Both the position numbers and the translations under genes were made by a program. 16,644 bases of DNA from NCBI RefSeq assembly GCF_047607725.1, contig NZ_JBLKSS010000032.1, positions 1-16,644 on the forward strand, in the 5' to 3' direction. The notes beneath the pieces are model-generated. The model did no database searches. It was given only the letters and a program-made list of their open reading frames with translations, and was not told where the DNA came from. This DNA is from JBLKSS01 sp047607725. Its GTDB lineage: Bacteria; Pseudomonadota; Gammaproteobacteria; Enterobacterales; Enterobacteriaceae. Shown here in pieces: positions 7,752-14,877 of this stretch. Position 1 is the first letter of the stretch; every line of letters starts with the position of its first letter.

Positions 7752-8353
7752 TCACAGCGCGGCGCATCACGGATAAGCATTTCACAATCGGCGCCGGCGC
7801 TCGCCACTTTGCTCACCATCCGGCTTGCCTCCTGGGGTTTATACCCCAGCGCCACAACCGCTTCGCTCTCGGGATCGGCCGGATTGACCTGCGCGTCGAT
7901 GGCGGGGGGGATATCGCCTACGCCCTGGGGCGCGAACAGATCGCCGGACAGACCTTTAAATCTGTCCTTCATTTCCACCACCAGCCGTTCCGCGGTCTTT
8001 TTGCCAACCCCGGGCAATTTCACCAGCGCGTTAATTTCCTGGCGCTCCACGGCGCTGACAAATTGCGGCGCCGACATCCCGGAGAGAATCACCAGCGCCA
8101 GCTTCGGCCCGACGCCGTTCACTTTAATCAGTTCGCGAAACAGGACCCGCTCCTGCTTATGGATAAAACCAAACAGCAACTGGGCGTCCTCACGCACCAC
8201 GAAATGGGTGAAGATAACCGCCTCCTGACCGGTTTCCGGCAGGGCATAGAAACAGGTCATCGGCAATTGCACCTCATAACCCACCCCATGAGTTTCCAAC
8301 AGCACCTGCGGCGGCTGCTTTTCCAGAATGATGCCTCTGAGACGTCCGATCAC
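7752..8353 (-). pseudogene. ruvA: Holliday junction protein RuvA, frameshifted at the C-terminus
   Basis: RuvA binds four-way DNA junctions and recruits RuvB. The start is a GTG at 8353 with AAGGAAAG upstream, giving MIGRLRGIILEK. The OB-fold domain, the acidic pin region and both helix-hairpin-helix motifs (VNGVGPKLA and LPGVGKKTA) are intact. The flexible linker and domain III follow, with three residues fewer than E. coli (ESEAVVALGYKPQ). At the last five codons one base appears lost near 7760: the family ending LIREALRAAL* is read as LIRDAPRCEV and continues out of frame for about 70 residues to 7541. In the original frame TGA lies at 7754-7752. The frameshifted tail sits next to the RuvB-binding domain III and covers the ruvB start. 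Residual junction binding is possible, but RuvB contact is doubtful. Confidence 0.88.
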
Positions 8354-8416
8354 CTCGACTTTCCTTTACGCGTCAGGTTATTGCTTTTGATGGTTATGCT
8401 TATAACATAATAAAGG

Positions 8417-8432
8417 CTGGATGGATATCCAG
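8417..8432 (-). promoter_or_regulatory. LexA (SOS) box upstream of ruvA
   Basis: On the minus strand the site reads CTGGATATCCATCCAG, a CTG-N10-CAG palindrome placed 64 bp upstream of the ruvA start. It differs only slightly from the LexA site known for E. coli ruvAB. With flanking bases the palindrome is nine bases per arm (8414-8435), so it could also look like a hairpin terminator for ruvC, but there is no clean T-run. Position and motif favour the operator, which would make ruvAB SOS-inducible. Confidence 0.85.
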
Positions 8433-8461
8433 CCTGAAGGTAAACGTGCCACAGCCGGATG

Positions 8462-8977
8462 TCAGCTTAGCCTGCCGCGCGCCAGATTAATCCTGCCGCT
8501 GCCCATGCGCAGGGCATTCTGGCTGACGTGGCAATGGGTGATGGCGATGGCCAACGCATCGGCGGCGTCCGCCTGCGGGTTAGCCGATAGCATTAATAGG
8601 GTACGCACCATATGCTGTACCTGGCTTTTCTCCGCTGACCCCGTGCCCACCACCGTCTGTTTGACCTGACGGGCCGCATATTCAAACACCGGTAAATCCA
8701 GGTTAATCGCCGCCACGACGCCGCGCGCCTGGCCCAGTTTTAGCGCCGAGTCGGCGTTTTTGGCCATAAAGACCTGCTCAATCGCCAGGCAGTCCGGTTG
8801 AAACTGCGTGATGATCTTGCTGACGCCGGCATAGATAAGCTTCAGGCGACCGGGTAGATCGTCCACTTTGGTACGGATACAGTCGCTGCCCAGGTAGCTC
8901 AGTTTACGCCCATCCTGACGCACGATACCATAGCCGGTAATACGCGAGCCGGGATCGATACCCAATATCACGGTCAT
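8462..8977 (-). CDS. ruvC: Holliday junction resolvase RuvC
   Basis: RuvC is the dimeric, metal-dependent endonuclease that resolves Holliday junctions with RuvAB. The protein has 171 residues, two fewer than E. coli because GVAIVAAVN of the family is here GVVAAIN. The four catalytic acidic residues are all present: Asp8 (GIDPG), Glu67 (AIEQVF), Asp137 and Asp140 (QADAADALA). The start at 8977 (MTVILGIDPG) is set by homology; the open frame extends further upstream into yebC but not with family sequence. It lies 43 bp after yebC, and the LexA box separates it from ruvA. The two-residue loss is between the catalytic residues, near the dimer/active-site core, so full activity is likely but not certain. 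Confidence 0.93.
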   Translation of the reverse strand: MTVILGIDPGSRITGYGIVRQDGRKLSYLGSDCIRTKVDDLPGRLKLIYAGVSKIITQFQPDCLAIEQVFMAKNADSALKLGQARGVVAAINLDLPVFEYAARQVKQTVVGTGSAEKSQVQHMVRTLLMLSANPQADAADALAIAITHCHVSQNALRMGSGRINLARGRLS

Positions 8978-9020
8978 ACCGCTGCCGCCTGGCGCGCGCG
9001 ATAACGCGGGAAACCGGTCA

Positions 9021-9764
9021 TCACAGGGTCGCCGCCACCTCGTCGGAAATCTCACCGTTGTGGTAGACTTCCTGCACATCATCGGAGTCTTCCAGCATAT
9101 CGATAAGGCGCAGTAATTTGGGCGCGGTCTCCGCATCCAGATCGGCGCGGGTAGACGGGACCAGCGCGACTTCCGAGGATTCCGGCGTCAGACCGGCCGC
9201 CTCCAGCGCGTCTTTGACTTCGCCGAACGCGTCCGGCGTGGTGTACACATCGATCGCGCCATCATCATAAGTGATAACGTCATCGGCGCCGGCTTCCAGC
9301 GCCGCGTCCATGATGGTATCTTCGCTCAGGCCCGGCGCGAACGAAATCACCCCTCTTTTGGTGAACAGATACGAAACGGAGCCATCGGTGCCCAAATTGC
9401 CGCCGGTTTTGGTAAAGGTGTGACGCACCTCGGACACGGTACGGTTGCGATTATCGCTCAAGCACTCAACCATGACCGCGGTACCGCCGGGGCCATAGCC
9501 TTCATAAATAATGGTCTCCATCTGGACGTCGTCATCCCCTCCCACGCCGCGGGCGATGGCGCGATTGAGCGTGTCACGCGTCATGTTATTCGCTAAGGCT
9601 TTATCCACCGCCGCGCGCAAGCGAGGGTTGGAGCCGACATCCCCGCCGCCCAGTCTGGCGGCGGTAACCAATTCGCGGATAATCTTGGTGAAAATTTTCC
9701 CGCGTTTGGCGTCCTGTGCGGCTTTACGATGCTTGGTATTGGCCCACTTACTATGACTTGCCAT
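9021..9764 (-). CDS. yebC: YebC/TACO1 family protein (translation/transcription regulator)
   Basis: This is a complete 247-residue YebC family protein. The N-terminus MASHSKWANTKHRKAAQDAKRG and the motif YEGYGPGGTAVMVECLSDNRNRT are family signatures. The fold has three domains with a conserved acidic central surface. The family was annotated as a DNA-binding regulator, and later work links members to relieving ribosome stalling; which role applies here cannot be told from sequence. The ATG at 9764 is preceded by GGAGAGAG, a good ribosome binding site. It sits 23 bp after nudB and 43 bp before ruvC, in the standard nudB-yebC-ruvC order, and shows no lesion. Confidence 0.94.
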   Translation of the reverse strand: MASHSKWANTKHRKAAQDAKRGKIFTKIIRELVTAARLGGGDVGSNPRLRAAVDKALANNMTRDTLNRAIARGVGGDDDVQMETIIYEGYGPGGTAVMVECLSDNRNRTVSEVRHTFTKTGGNLGTDGSVSYLFTKRGVISFAPGLSEDTIMDAALEAGADDVITYDDGAIDVYTTPDAFGEVKDALEAAGLTPESSEVALVPSTRADLDAETAPKLLRLIDMLEDSDDVQEVYHNGEISDEVAATL

Positions 9765-9787
9765 ATCTCTCTCCGAAAAAAGCCTTC

Positions 9788-10222
9788 TCAGGCCGGATAA
9801 ATAACAAATTCTTCAATCGCCTGCCGGTTACTCCAGGATTTGGTCAGCGCGTCGGCGGCCATCCAGCGCCAGCTGAGATGCTCGCTTAACACGGGCGCCT
9901 GCTCACAGGGTAGCGTCAAACAGAACCAATATTCTGTATTGTGCGTCACTCCGGGCGCGTAACGGTGGCGAAAATGACTAAAAATCTCAAATTGAATGCA
10001 GCGCTGGCAATCGGTAAGCGTCAGTCCCCCGGCATCGACATCAAACCCGGTTTCTTCGCGCTCTTCCCGCTGCGCCGCCGCCGCCGGAGGTTCACCGGCG
10101 TCTATACTGCCGGTAACCGACTGCCAAAATGCCGGGTCATCCCGGCGCTGTAACATCAAAACCCGCCCGCTGTCGGTGGCGGAGATGACCACCAGCACCG
10201 AAATTGGGCGTTTATAGGCCAT
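9788..10222 (-). CDS. nudB: Dihydroneopterin triphosphate diphosphatase NudB (Nudix)
   Basis: NudB hydrolyses dihydroneopterin triphosphate to the monophosphate in folate synthesis and also cleaves dATP. The 144-residue protein matches the E. coli enzyme from YKRPISVLVV to SWSNRQAIEEFVI. The Nudix box is at residues 38-60: G-x5-E (GSIDAGE), seven residues, then REEREETGF. The core metal-binding REx2EE glutamates are kept, but the usual hydrophobic residue after RE is Glu. The ATG at 10222 shares one base with the aspS stop codon (TAATG), so the two genes are translationally coupled. N-terminal and C-terminal ends both fit the family; no lesion seen. Confidence 0.93.
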   Translation of the reverse strand: MAYKRPISVLVVISATDSGRVLMLQRRDDPAFWQSVTGSIDAGEPPAAAAQREEREETGFDVDAGGLTLTDCQRCIQFEIFSHFRHRYAPGVTHNTEYWFCLTLPCEQAPVLSEHLSWRWMAADALTKSWSNRQAIEEFVIYPA

Positions 10223-12012
10223 TATGACCGACCGTTTTCCATCGCTTCCTTACCCTTGCCGACAACCGCAATCGACAGATCGGCCAGCGCCTCGGCATTG
10301 CCGAAGCTGGGGGCTTCGGTCATCAGATCCGCCGCCGCGGTGGTTTTCGGAAACGCAATAACATCGCGGATATTGTCGGTGCCGGTCAGCAGCATCACCA
10401 GGCGATCCAGGCCGAAGGCCAGGCCCGCATGGGGCGGCGTGCCATATTTTAATGCATCGAGCAGGAAACCGAATTTCTCCTGCTGTTCCTGTTCATTGAT
10501 ACCCAGAATGCCGAACACGGTCTGCTGCATGTCGCCGCGGTGGATACGCACCGAGCCGCCGCCGACCTCGTTACCGTTGATAACCATATCGTAGGCGTTG
10601 GCCACCACCGCCGTCGGGCAGGCGGCCAGCGTCTTTGCATCGATATCCTTCGGCGCGGTGAAGGGATGATGCATCGTGGCCAGGCCGCCGTCTTCGTCTT
10701 CCTCAAACATCGGAAAGTCGACCACCCACAGCGGCGCCCAGCGGTCGGTTTCCGTGAGCCGCAAATCCAGGCCGAGCTTGAGACGCAGTGCCCCCAGCGC
10801 ATCGGTCACGACACTTGCGCGATCCGCGCCGAAGAAAACGATATCGCCGTCGGCGGCATGGGTGCGCGCGAGGATCTGCTCGATCACCTGCGGCCCCAGG
10901 AATTTCGCCACCGGGCTTTGCACCCCTTCTGCGCCGGCGTCACGCTGGTTGACCTTCATCCACGCCAGCCCTTTGGCGCCATAGATTTCAATATATTTGC
11001 CGTATTCGTCAATCTGCTTGCGGCTCAACTGCGTGCCACCGGGCACGCGCAACGCCGCCACGCGGCCCTTGGCGTCGTTGGCGGGCGCGGAGAACACATT
11101 GAACGCCACGTCTTTGACCAAATCCGCCACGTCCACCAGCTCCATCGGATTGCGCAAATCCGGTTTGTCGGAACCGAAGCGGCGCATGGCGTCGGCATAG
11201 GTCATCTGCGGGAAAACGCCCAGGTCGACGCCGGTAATGTCGCGCCACAAATCGCGCACCAGCCGCTCCATCACCTCGCGCACCTGCGCCGCGCTCATGA
11301 ATGACGTTTCCACATCGATCTGGGTGAACTCCGGCTGACGATCGGCGCGCAGGTCTTCATCGCGGAAACATTTCACGATCTGGTAGTAGCGGTCGAAACC
11401 CGACATCATCAGCAGCTGTTTAAACAGCTGCGGTGACTGCGGCAAGGCGTAAAACTTGCCTTTATGCACCCGGCTGGGCACCAGGTAATCACGCGCGCCT
11501 TCCGGCGTTGCTTTGGTCAACATCGGCGTTTCGATATCAAGAAACCCTTCGGCATCCATGAAACGACGGACGAAACTGGAGATACGCGCCCGCGTTTTGA
11601 GGCGCTGCGCCATAACGGGACGACGTAAATCGAGGTAGCGGAATTTCAGGCGCTGCTCTTCGGTATTATTCTGATTGGCGTCGAGCGGCAGCGGCTCCGA
11701 GCGGTTGATAATGGTCAGTTGGGTGGCCAGTACTTCTACGGCGCCGGTGGCCATATCGCTATTGACCTGGCTGTCCGGGCGGGCGCGCACGATACCGGTC
11801 AGTTGCAGACAGAATTCATTGCGCAGCTCGGCGGCGCGGGCGAAGGCATCCTGACGATCGGGATCAAAAAATACCTGCACCAGGCCTTCCCGGTCACGCA
11901 TGTCGATGAAAATCAGACCGCCGAGATCACGACGGTGGTTGACCCAACCGCATAACGTCACTTCCTGGCCAACATGTGACAGGTTCAGCTGTCCGCAATA
12001 TACAGTACGCAT
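10222..12012 (-). CDS. aspS: Aspartyl-tRNA synthetase AspS
   Basis: AspS charges tRNA-Asp with aspartate. The 596-residue protein is a bacterial-type class IIb synthetase: N-terminal OB-fold anticodon-binding domain (about 1-110), then the catalytic core with motif 2 (FRDEDLRADRQPEF, Arg217), the bacterial GAD insertion domain (about 290-420), and motif 3 (GLAFGLDRLVML, Arg537). The start at 12012 (MRTVYCGQL) is chosen over an upstream in-frame ATG at 12063 because it matches the family and has AAGGA seven bases upstream. It is a few residues longer than the 590-residue E. coli enzyme at the C-terminus. Being essential and intact, it anchors the functional part of the window, while the DNA just upstream of its promoter is an IS-associated breakpoint. 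Confidence 0.96.
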   Translation of the reverse strand: MRTVYCGQLNLSHVGQEVTLCGWVNHRRDLGGLIFIDMRDREGLVQVFFDPDRQDAFARAAELRNEFCLQLTGIVRARPDSQVNSDMATGAVEVLATQLTIINRSEPLPLDANQNNTEEQRLKFRYLDLRRPVMAQRLKTRARISSFVRRFMDAEGFLDIETPMLTKATPEGARDYLVPSRVHKGKFYALPQSPQLFKQLLMMSGFDRYYQIVKCFRDEDLRADRQPEFTQIDVETSFMSAAQVREVMERLVRDLWRDITGVDLGVFPQMTYADAMRRFGSDKPDLRNPMELVDVADLVKDVAFNVFSAPANDAKGRVAALRVPGGTQLSRKQIDEYGKYIEIYGAKGLAWMKVNQRDAGAEGVQSPVAKFLGPQVIEQILARTHAADGDIVFFGADRASVVTDALGALRLKLGLDLRLTETDRWAPLWVVDFPMFEEDEDGGLATMHHPFTAPKDIDAKTLAACPTAVVANAYDMVINGNEVGGGSVRIHRGDMQQTVFGILGINEQEQQEKFGFLLDALKYGTPPHAGLAFGLDRLVMLLTGTDNIRDVIAFPKTTAAADLMTEAPSFGNAEALADLSIAVVGKGKEAMENGRS

Positions 12013-12180
12013 TAGGATATCCTTAAAATTCAGCCCGTCAGCGGGTGCCGCGGAATGGGACAAAACGAGCTGTTATTCATTAATGGCTGCGCCCGGCGTG
12101 GGCGAACCGGCGCCGAGTCTTTGCCCGGCATCACCGGCCGGCGGGTGCGCGCTGCACGGGCCGGCGTTTGAAAGGCGGTC

Positions 12181-12209
12181 ATTATAAAGGAATTTCAGGC
12201 ATAGCATAA
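12181..12209 (-). promoter_or_regulatory. Candidate sigma-70 promoter for aspS
   Basis: On the minus strand a perfect -10 TATAAT (12186-12181) is preceded at 17 bp by TTATGC (12209-12204), a partial -35. It would start transcription near 12174 and give a leader of about 160 bases before aspS. The IS66-like junction at 12231/12216 lies only a few bases upstream, so upstream activating DNA was probably replaced. Confidence 0.6.
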
Positions 12210-12215
12210 GCCCGT

Positions 12216-12551
12216 CTGGGCGTACGCTTACAGTGTAACCGCCAGTAGCTCAGCCTGCTGTGTAGTGGGGATTTTAGGTTGGACACCGAACTTGCCCTGA
12301 CGGTAGAGCTGGTGCCAGTTGAACAGCAAATGGTCATTGATACCGTTATCCCGTGCCAGCTTGGCAATGGATACGCCGGGATGGAGCGCCTGCTCAACCA
12401 GCTTAATTTTAAAGTCCAGCGGGAAATTAGGACGACGTCTTGAGGGTTTTGGTGGGGTTTGTTTCATGAATTGCGCCCATTAAAAAAATAATGGACATCA
12501 TCTTCAATAACTTGATGGGGAATTAACAAACGGCGCTGGGCGTACGCTTAC
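12216..12551 (-). mobile_element. IS66-like insertion remnant
   Basis: Read on the minus strand the segment opens at 12551 with GTAAGCGTACGCCCAG, an IS66-type terminus, and then carries the start of a transposase accessory gene. A second copy of the same 16 bases starts at 12231, in the same orientation rather than inverted, and cuts the accessory gene. After the shared 16 bases the two copies diverge (CGCCGTTTG versus ACGGGCTTA), as left and right ends of one element would. An AT-rich hairpin (CCATTA, six A, TAATGG at 12477-12494) lies just upstream of the gene. The main transposase (TnpC) is absent. Left junction: 12551/12552 within artI. Confidence 0.75.
12228..12467 (-). pseudogene. IS66 family accessory protein (TnpA-like) fragment
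   Basis: The 79 codons encode a basic N-terminus (PKPSRRRPNF) and a helix-turn-helix of the transposase orfA type (FKIKLVEQALHPGVSIAKLARDNGINDHLLFNWHQLYRQGKFG), typical of IS66 TnpA, which binds element ends and assists transposition. The frame stops at VTL because the TAA is created by the GTAAGCG of the second terminus copy at 12231. Family members continue for several tens of residues, so this is a truncation. An IS3-type orfA is the alternative; the GTAAGCG ends favour IS66. Confidence 0.8.
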
Positions 12552-13218
12552 CCTGATTGAACTTATCCACCAGCGCCGTATTATTCAGGCGCACGGCGAT
12601 GCCGAGGCCGGTGCCGAAATAGGCTTTATCGGTCACTTTTTCGCCGCCGGTCGCCAGGCTGGCGTCCTTCATGAGCCATTCGTTGACCACGGCGGTATCG
12701 CCGAACACGCTGTCCAGGCGACCGTTTTTCAGATCCAGGATAGCGTTCTGATAGCTGTCGTAGGGCACCGCGGTGATTTCGGGGTGTTTATCCATCAGGT
12801 ATTTCTGATGGGTGGAGCCATTTTGCATCCCGACGCGCTTGCCGTCCAGGGACGCCAAATCGGCGAATTTGCCTTTCTGGGCGATAAAGATCGCCGAATT
12901 TTTATAATAGGGCTGCGTGAACGCGACCTGCTTTTGACGATCCGGGGTGATATCCATACCGGAAATCACGGCGTCAAAGCGGCGGAAGCGCAGGCTGGGG
13001 ATCAGGCTGTCAAACGCCTGGTTGGTGAAAGTACACTCCACTTCCATCTGCTTACACAGCGCATTGGCCAGGTCGATATCGAAGCCCTGGATTTTATTGT
13101 CCGCACCGACAAACTCGAACGGCGCATAGGTTGCCTCGGTGGCAAAACGCACGGTTTGCACGGCGCTAACGCCGGTGGACAGAACGGCCCGCAGCGCGGC
13201 AATGACGGTCTTTTTCAT
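12552..13218 (-). pseudogene. artI: Periplasmic arginine-binding protein (ArtI/ArtJ), 3' end replaced by IS
   Basis: This is an amino-acid receptor of the arginine ABC importer. From the ATG at 13218 a signal-peptide-like segment leads into VRFATEATYAPFEF, DIDLANALCKQMEVECTF, FDSLIPSLRFRRFDAVISGMDITPDR, QNGSTHQKYLMDKHPEI, GRLDSVFGDTAVVNEWL and DKAYFGTGLGIAV, matching ArtI/ArtJ. At 12552 the IS66-like terminus begins, so the last 20 or so native residues are replaced by the IS-encoded tail GKRTPSAVC and a TAA. The lost part forms the final helix of lobe 1, so stability is doubtful. An Arg in the signal peptide core (AALRAVL) is also unusual. The position right after artP favours artI over artJ; artQ and artM are missing. 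Confidence 0.85.
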
Positions 13219-13238
13219 TAGTGTTATTCCCGAAAAGA

Positions 13239-13861
13239 TTAATGCGATAAATACTGCGCAAACGCGGAGGTTTGCGGTTGCGCGAAATGGCTGGCGTCGC
13301 CCTGTTCCACAATGCGGCCGTTTTCCATATACACCACCCGGCTTGCGGTCTTGCGCGCCACTTCCACCTCGTGGGTGACGATCACCTGGGTGATGCCGGT
13401 CTGCGCCAGCTCACGAATGATGCTGACGATTTGCGCGGTGATTTCCGGATCCAGCGCCGCCGTCGGTTCATCGAACAAAAGCACCTGCGGCCCCATCATC
13501 AGCGCGCGGGCGTTGGCCGCCGGACGGTCCAGGCCGCGCACCCGGCAAGGGGCTTCAATCAGATTCTGGCGCACCGTCAGATGCGGCCACAGATTGTATT
13601 GCTGAAAGACCATGCCGACATTTTGGTGCAGCGCGCGGATAGACTTCACGTCCGGCGAAAGTTAAAATGATTACCGGCGATATCCAGTTCACCGGCGCGG
13701 GGCATTTCCAGCAGGTTAAGCACGCGCAATAGCGAGCTTTTACCGGCGCCGCTCGGGCCGAGCAATACCAGCGTCTCACCCGCCGGGCAGGTCAGGGTCA
13801 CATCGAACAGAGCCTGATACGCCCCATAAAAGCAGTTAATGCGGTTAAGTTGAATACTCAT
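13239..13861 (-). pseudogene. artP: Arginine importer ATPase ArtP, frameshift and signature deletion
   Basis: ArtP is the ATPase of the arginine transporter ArtPIQM. The 5' part from ATG 13861 (MSIQLNRINCFYGAYQALFDV) includes an intact Walker A GPSGAGKSS and runs to NHFNF, where about 7 bp are missing near 13665 and the frame stops soon after. The rest continues in another frame from PDVKSIRALHQNVGMVFQQYNLWPHLTV. A second lesion is in frame: NARALMMGPQ joins two points that orthologues separate by about 33 residues, which removes the ABC signature LSGGQQQR. Walker B (VLLFDEPTAALDPE) and the H-loop (VTHEVEVARK) remain. The deletion endpoints both lie at an ARA sequence in the family, suggesting slippage between short repeats. 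It ends 20 bp before artI. Confidence 0.92.
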
Positions 13862-14039
13862 GCGAATAAACTGAATAGCCATTGGGGGGCAGATGGTAAC
13901 GTCGCGCCCGCGCCGATGCAATCCACCACGTTGAAAATTTACAATTAGGAAGATAATAATACGAATGACAGTACAAAGCAGCAGCAACGGCCGTTTTTCC
14001 GTCGGGTTATGCTTCAGGCGGGCGGGATCGCGCTATAGC

Positions 14040-14057
14040 GCCCCGGTGCGCCGGGGC
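14040..14057. other. GC-rich hairpin downstream of the ybjP remnant
   Basis: GCCCCGG, four bases TGCG, and CCGGGGC form a perfect 7-bp stem 13 bp beyond the ybjP-like stop on the minus strand. It has no T-run, so it is at most a weak or factor-assisted terminator. The remaining DNA between here and artP (to 13862) is non-coding; its AT-rich part around 13935-13970 is where an artP promoter would be expected. Confidence 0.35.
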
Positions 14058-14069
14058 GAAGCAGAAAGG

Positions 14070-14268
14070 TTAACGTGTCTCCAGCGTTTGGCCCAGCGTG
14101 CCGGCCGTCGCGGGCGGCGCGACCCCCAGGTAGCGCACATCGTCCAATACCCAGCAGGTGCCTTCGCGGATCATGAGCGCTTCGGCCTGCCAAGCGACAT
14201 CCGGCCGGTCGCCGGCCTGGCGCCGCGACATGTCTACCCGCAGCGGGATATTTTTAGCGTCGGTATTG
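14070..14268 (-). pseudogene. ybjP: C-terminal remnant of a YbjP-like lipoprotein gene
   Basis: Reading the minus strand from 14268 gives TNTDAKNIPLRVDMS, then WQAEALMIREGTCWVLDDVRYLG, then TAGTLGQTLETR and TAA at 14072-14070. This follows the C-terminus of E. coli YbjP (RNIPLRVDL..., QEGQCWVIDDVRYLGG, ATAGTLRQSIENR), the lipoprotein encoded just upstream of artP. The 5' part, including the lipoprotein signal, is replaced at 14269 by the inverted-repeat element. It has no start codon and is a gene fragment. It proves that the ybjP-artP-artI block was ancestral here. Confidence 0.8.
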
Positions 14269-14593
14269 GTAAGCGCCCCGTGGAGGACGTCTTGAATTAT
14301 TGGTGGGTTTGTTGTACGAGACAGTAAACCTACGTTGCACGCTTATGCTCATTGTATTGATTTTAATAACTTTTATTTCCATCCCGGTTTGAGTGATATN
14401 AAATTANTGGTTCTGANGTTTGTGATAGTGTCCATTAAAATTTAAGTGGACACTATCATCGCCGGATTATCCATGATCTGACAGCCGTCCCTTATAGGAT
14501 GCGGGTTCACTAGGCATCGTAGTGGANCATATTCTTACCGGGCCNTACAACAAACCCACCAATAATTCAAGACGTCCTCCACGGGGCGCTTAC
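14269..14593. mobile_element. 325-bp element with 48-bp terminal inverted repeats (MITE-like, IS66-type ends)
   Basis: The first 48 bases (14269-14316, beginning GTAAGCGCCCCGTGG) are the exact reverse complement of the last 48 (14546-14593). Both termini begin GTAAGCG, as in IS66 elements. The interior has no open reading frame, but holds a strong hairpin (14423-14458) and a few Ns. The right 90 bases recur at 1-90. The eight bases outside each end (CGGTATTG on the left, GTTAACAC on the right) do not match, so there is no target duplication and the element sits at a rearrangement junction between the ybjP remnant and prophage DNA. It may be a non-autonomous derivative or a deleted IS. Confidence 0.75.
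14423..14458. repeat. Perfect 12-bp-arm hairpin inside the 325-bp element
   Basis: TGATAGTGTCCA (14423-14434) and TGGACACTATCA (14447-14458) are exact reverse complements around a 12-base AT-rich loop. It could be a cruciform, a bidirectional terminator, or two abutting ends of another insertion sequence. No T-run is placed to favour termination in one direction. Confidence 0.7.
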
Positions 14594-14877
14594 GTTAACA
14601 CCGCATCCGGGTTATCGGTTAAAAATTCTCTCACCATCGCCGCCAGCATGGATCCCTGGCCCCAGAGTGTCGCGGCATGATCGGCACGGGTGATGCGTAC
14701 CGGCGTGTCTACTGCGCCGCTGCCGTCTACCTTGCCGTCCTTGATGGCGGCCTGACCCAACATCAGCACCTGGGTCAGCGTGGTCGGGGTGCCGGTGACG
14801 GCCTGCGAATTATCAATCTCAATATGCGTCAGCGGTATGCGAACCCCGGCGCTGATTTCATTAAAGCTTATGGTCAT
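14590..14877 (-). pseudogene. Mu-like tail sheath protein (gpL), N-terminal fragment
   Basis: The 95 codons (MTISFNEISAGVRIPLTHIEID...) read like the N-terminus of Mu-type contractile tail sheath protein: a short lead, a polymer-forming segment, TLTQVLMLGQ, RADHAATLWGQGSMLAAMV and FLTDNPDAVLT. Full-length sheath proteins are near 480-500 residues. The stop TAA is supplied by the terminus of the 325-bp element, so about four fifths of the gene is gone. Its ATG overlaps the stop of the gp38-like gene (ATGA), as in Mu. Without sheath the phage cannot build a contractile tail. Confidence 0.8.

Noticed and set aside
8405..8438. ruvC rho-independent terminator
   Set aside because: The palindrome is better explained as the LexA box of ruvAB; following bases TTTATTATG are not a proper T-run.
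10540..11304. 254-codon plus-strand open frame inside aspS
   Set aside because: Antisense to the conserved aspS core; length explained by codon bias of the real gene.
12477..12494. Terminator upstream of the IS66 accessory gene
   Set aside because: The six-base stem CCATTA/TAATGG is short and AT-rich; more likely part of the element's left-end regulatory DNA.
13935..13975. ArgR box or promoter upstream of artP
   Set aside because: The AT-rich stretch is in the right place, but I could not find a convincing TGAAT-N4-ATTCA pair or spaced -35/-10.
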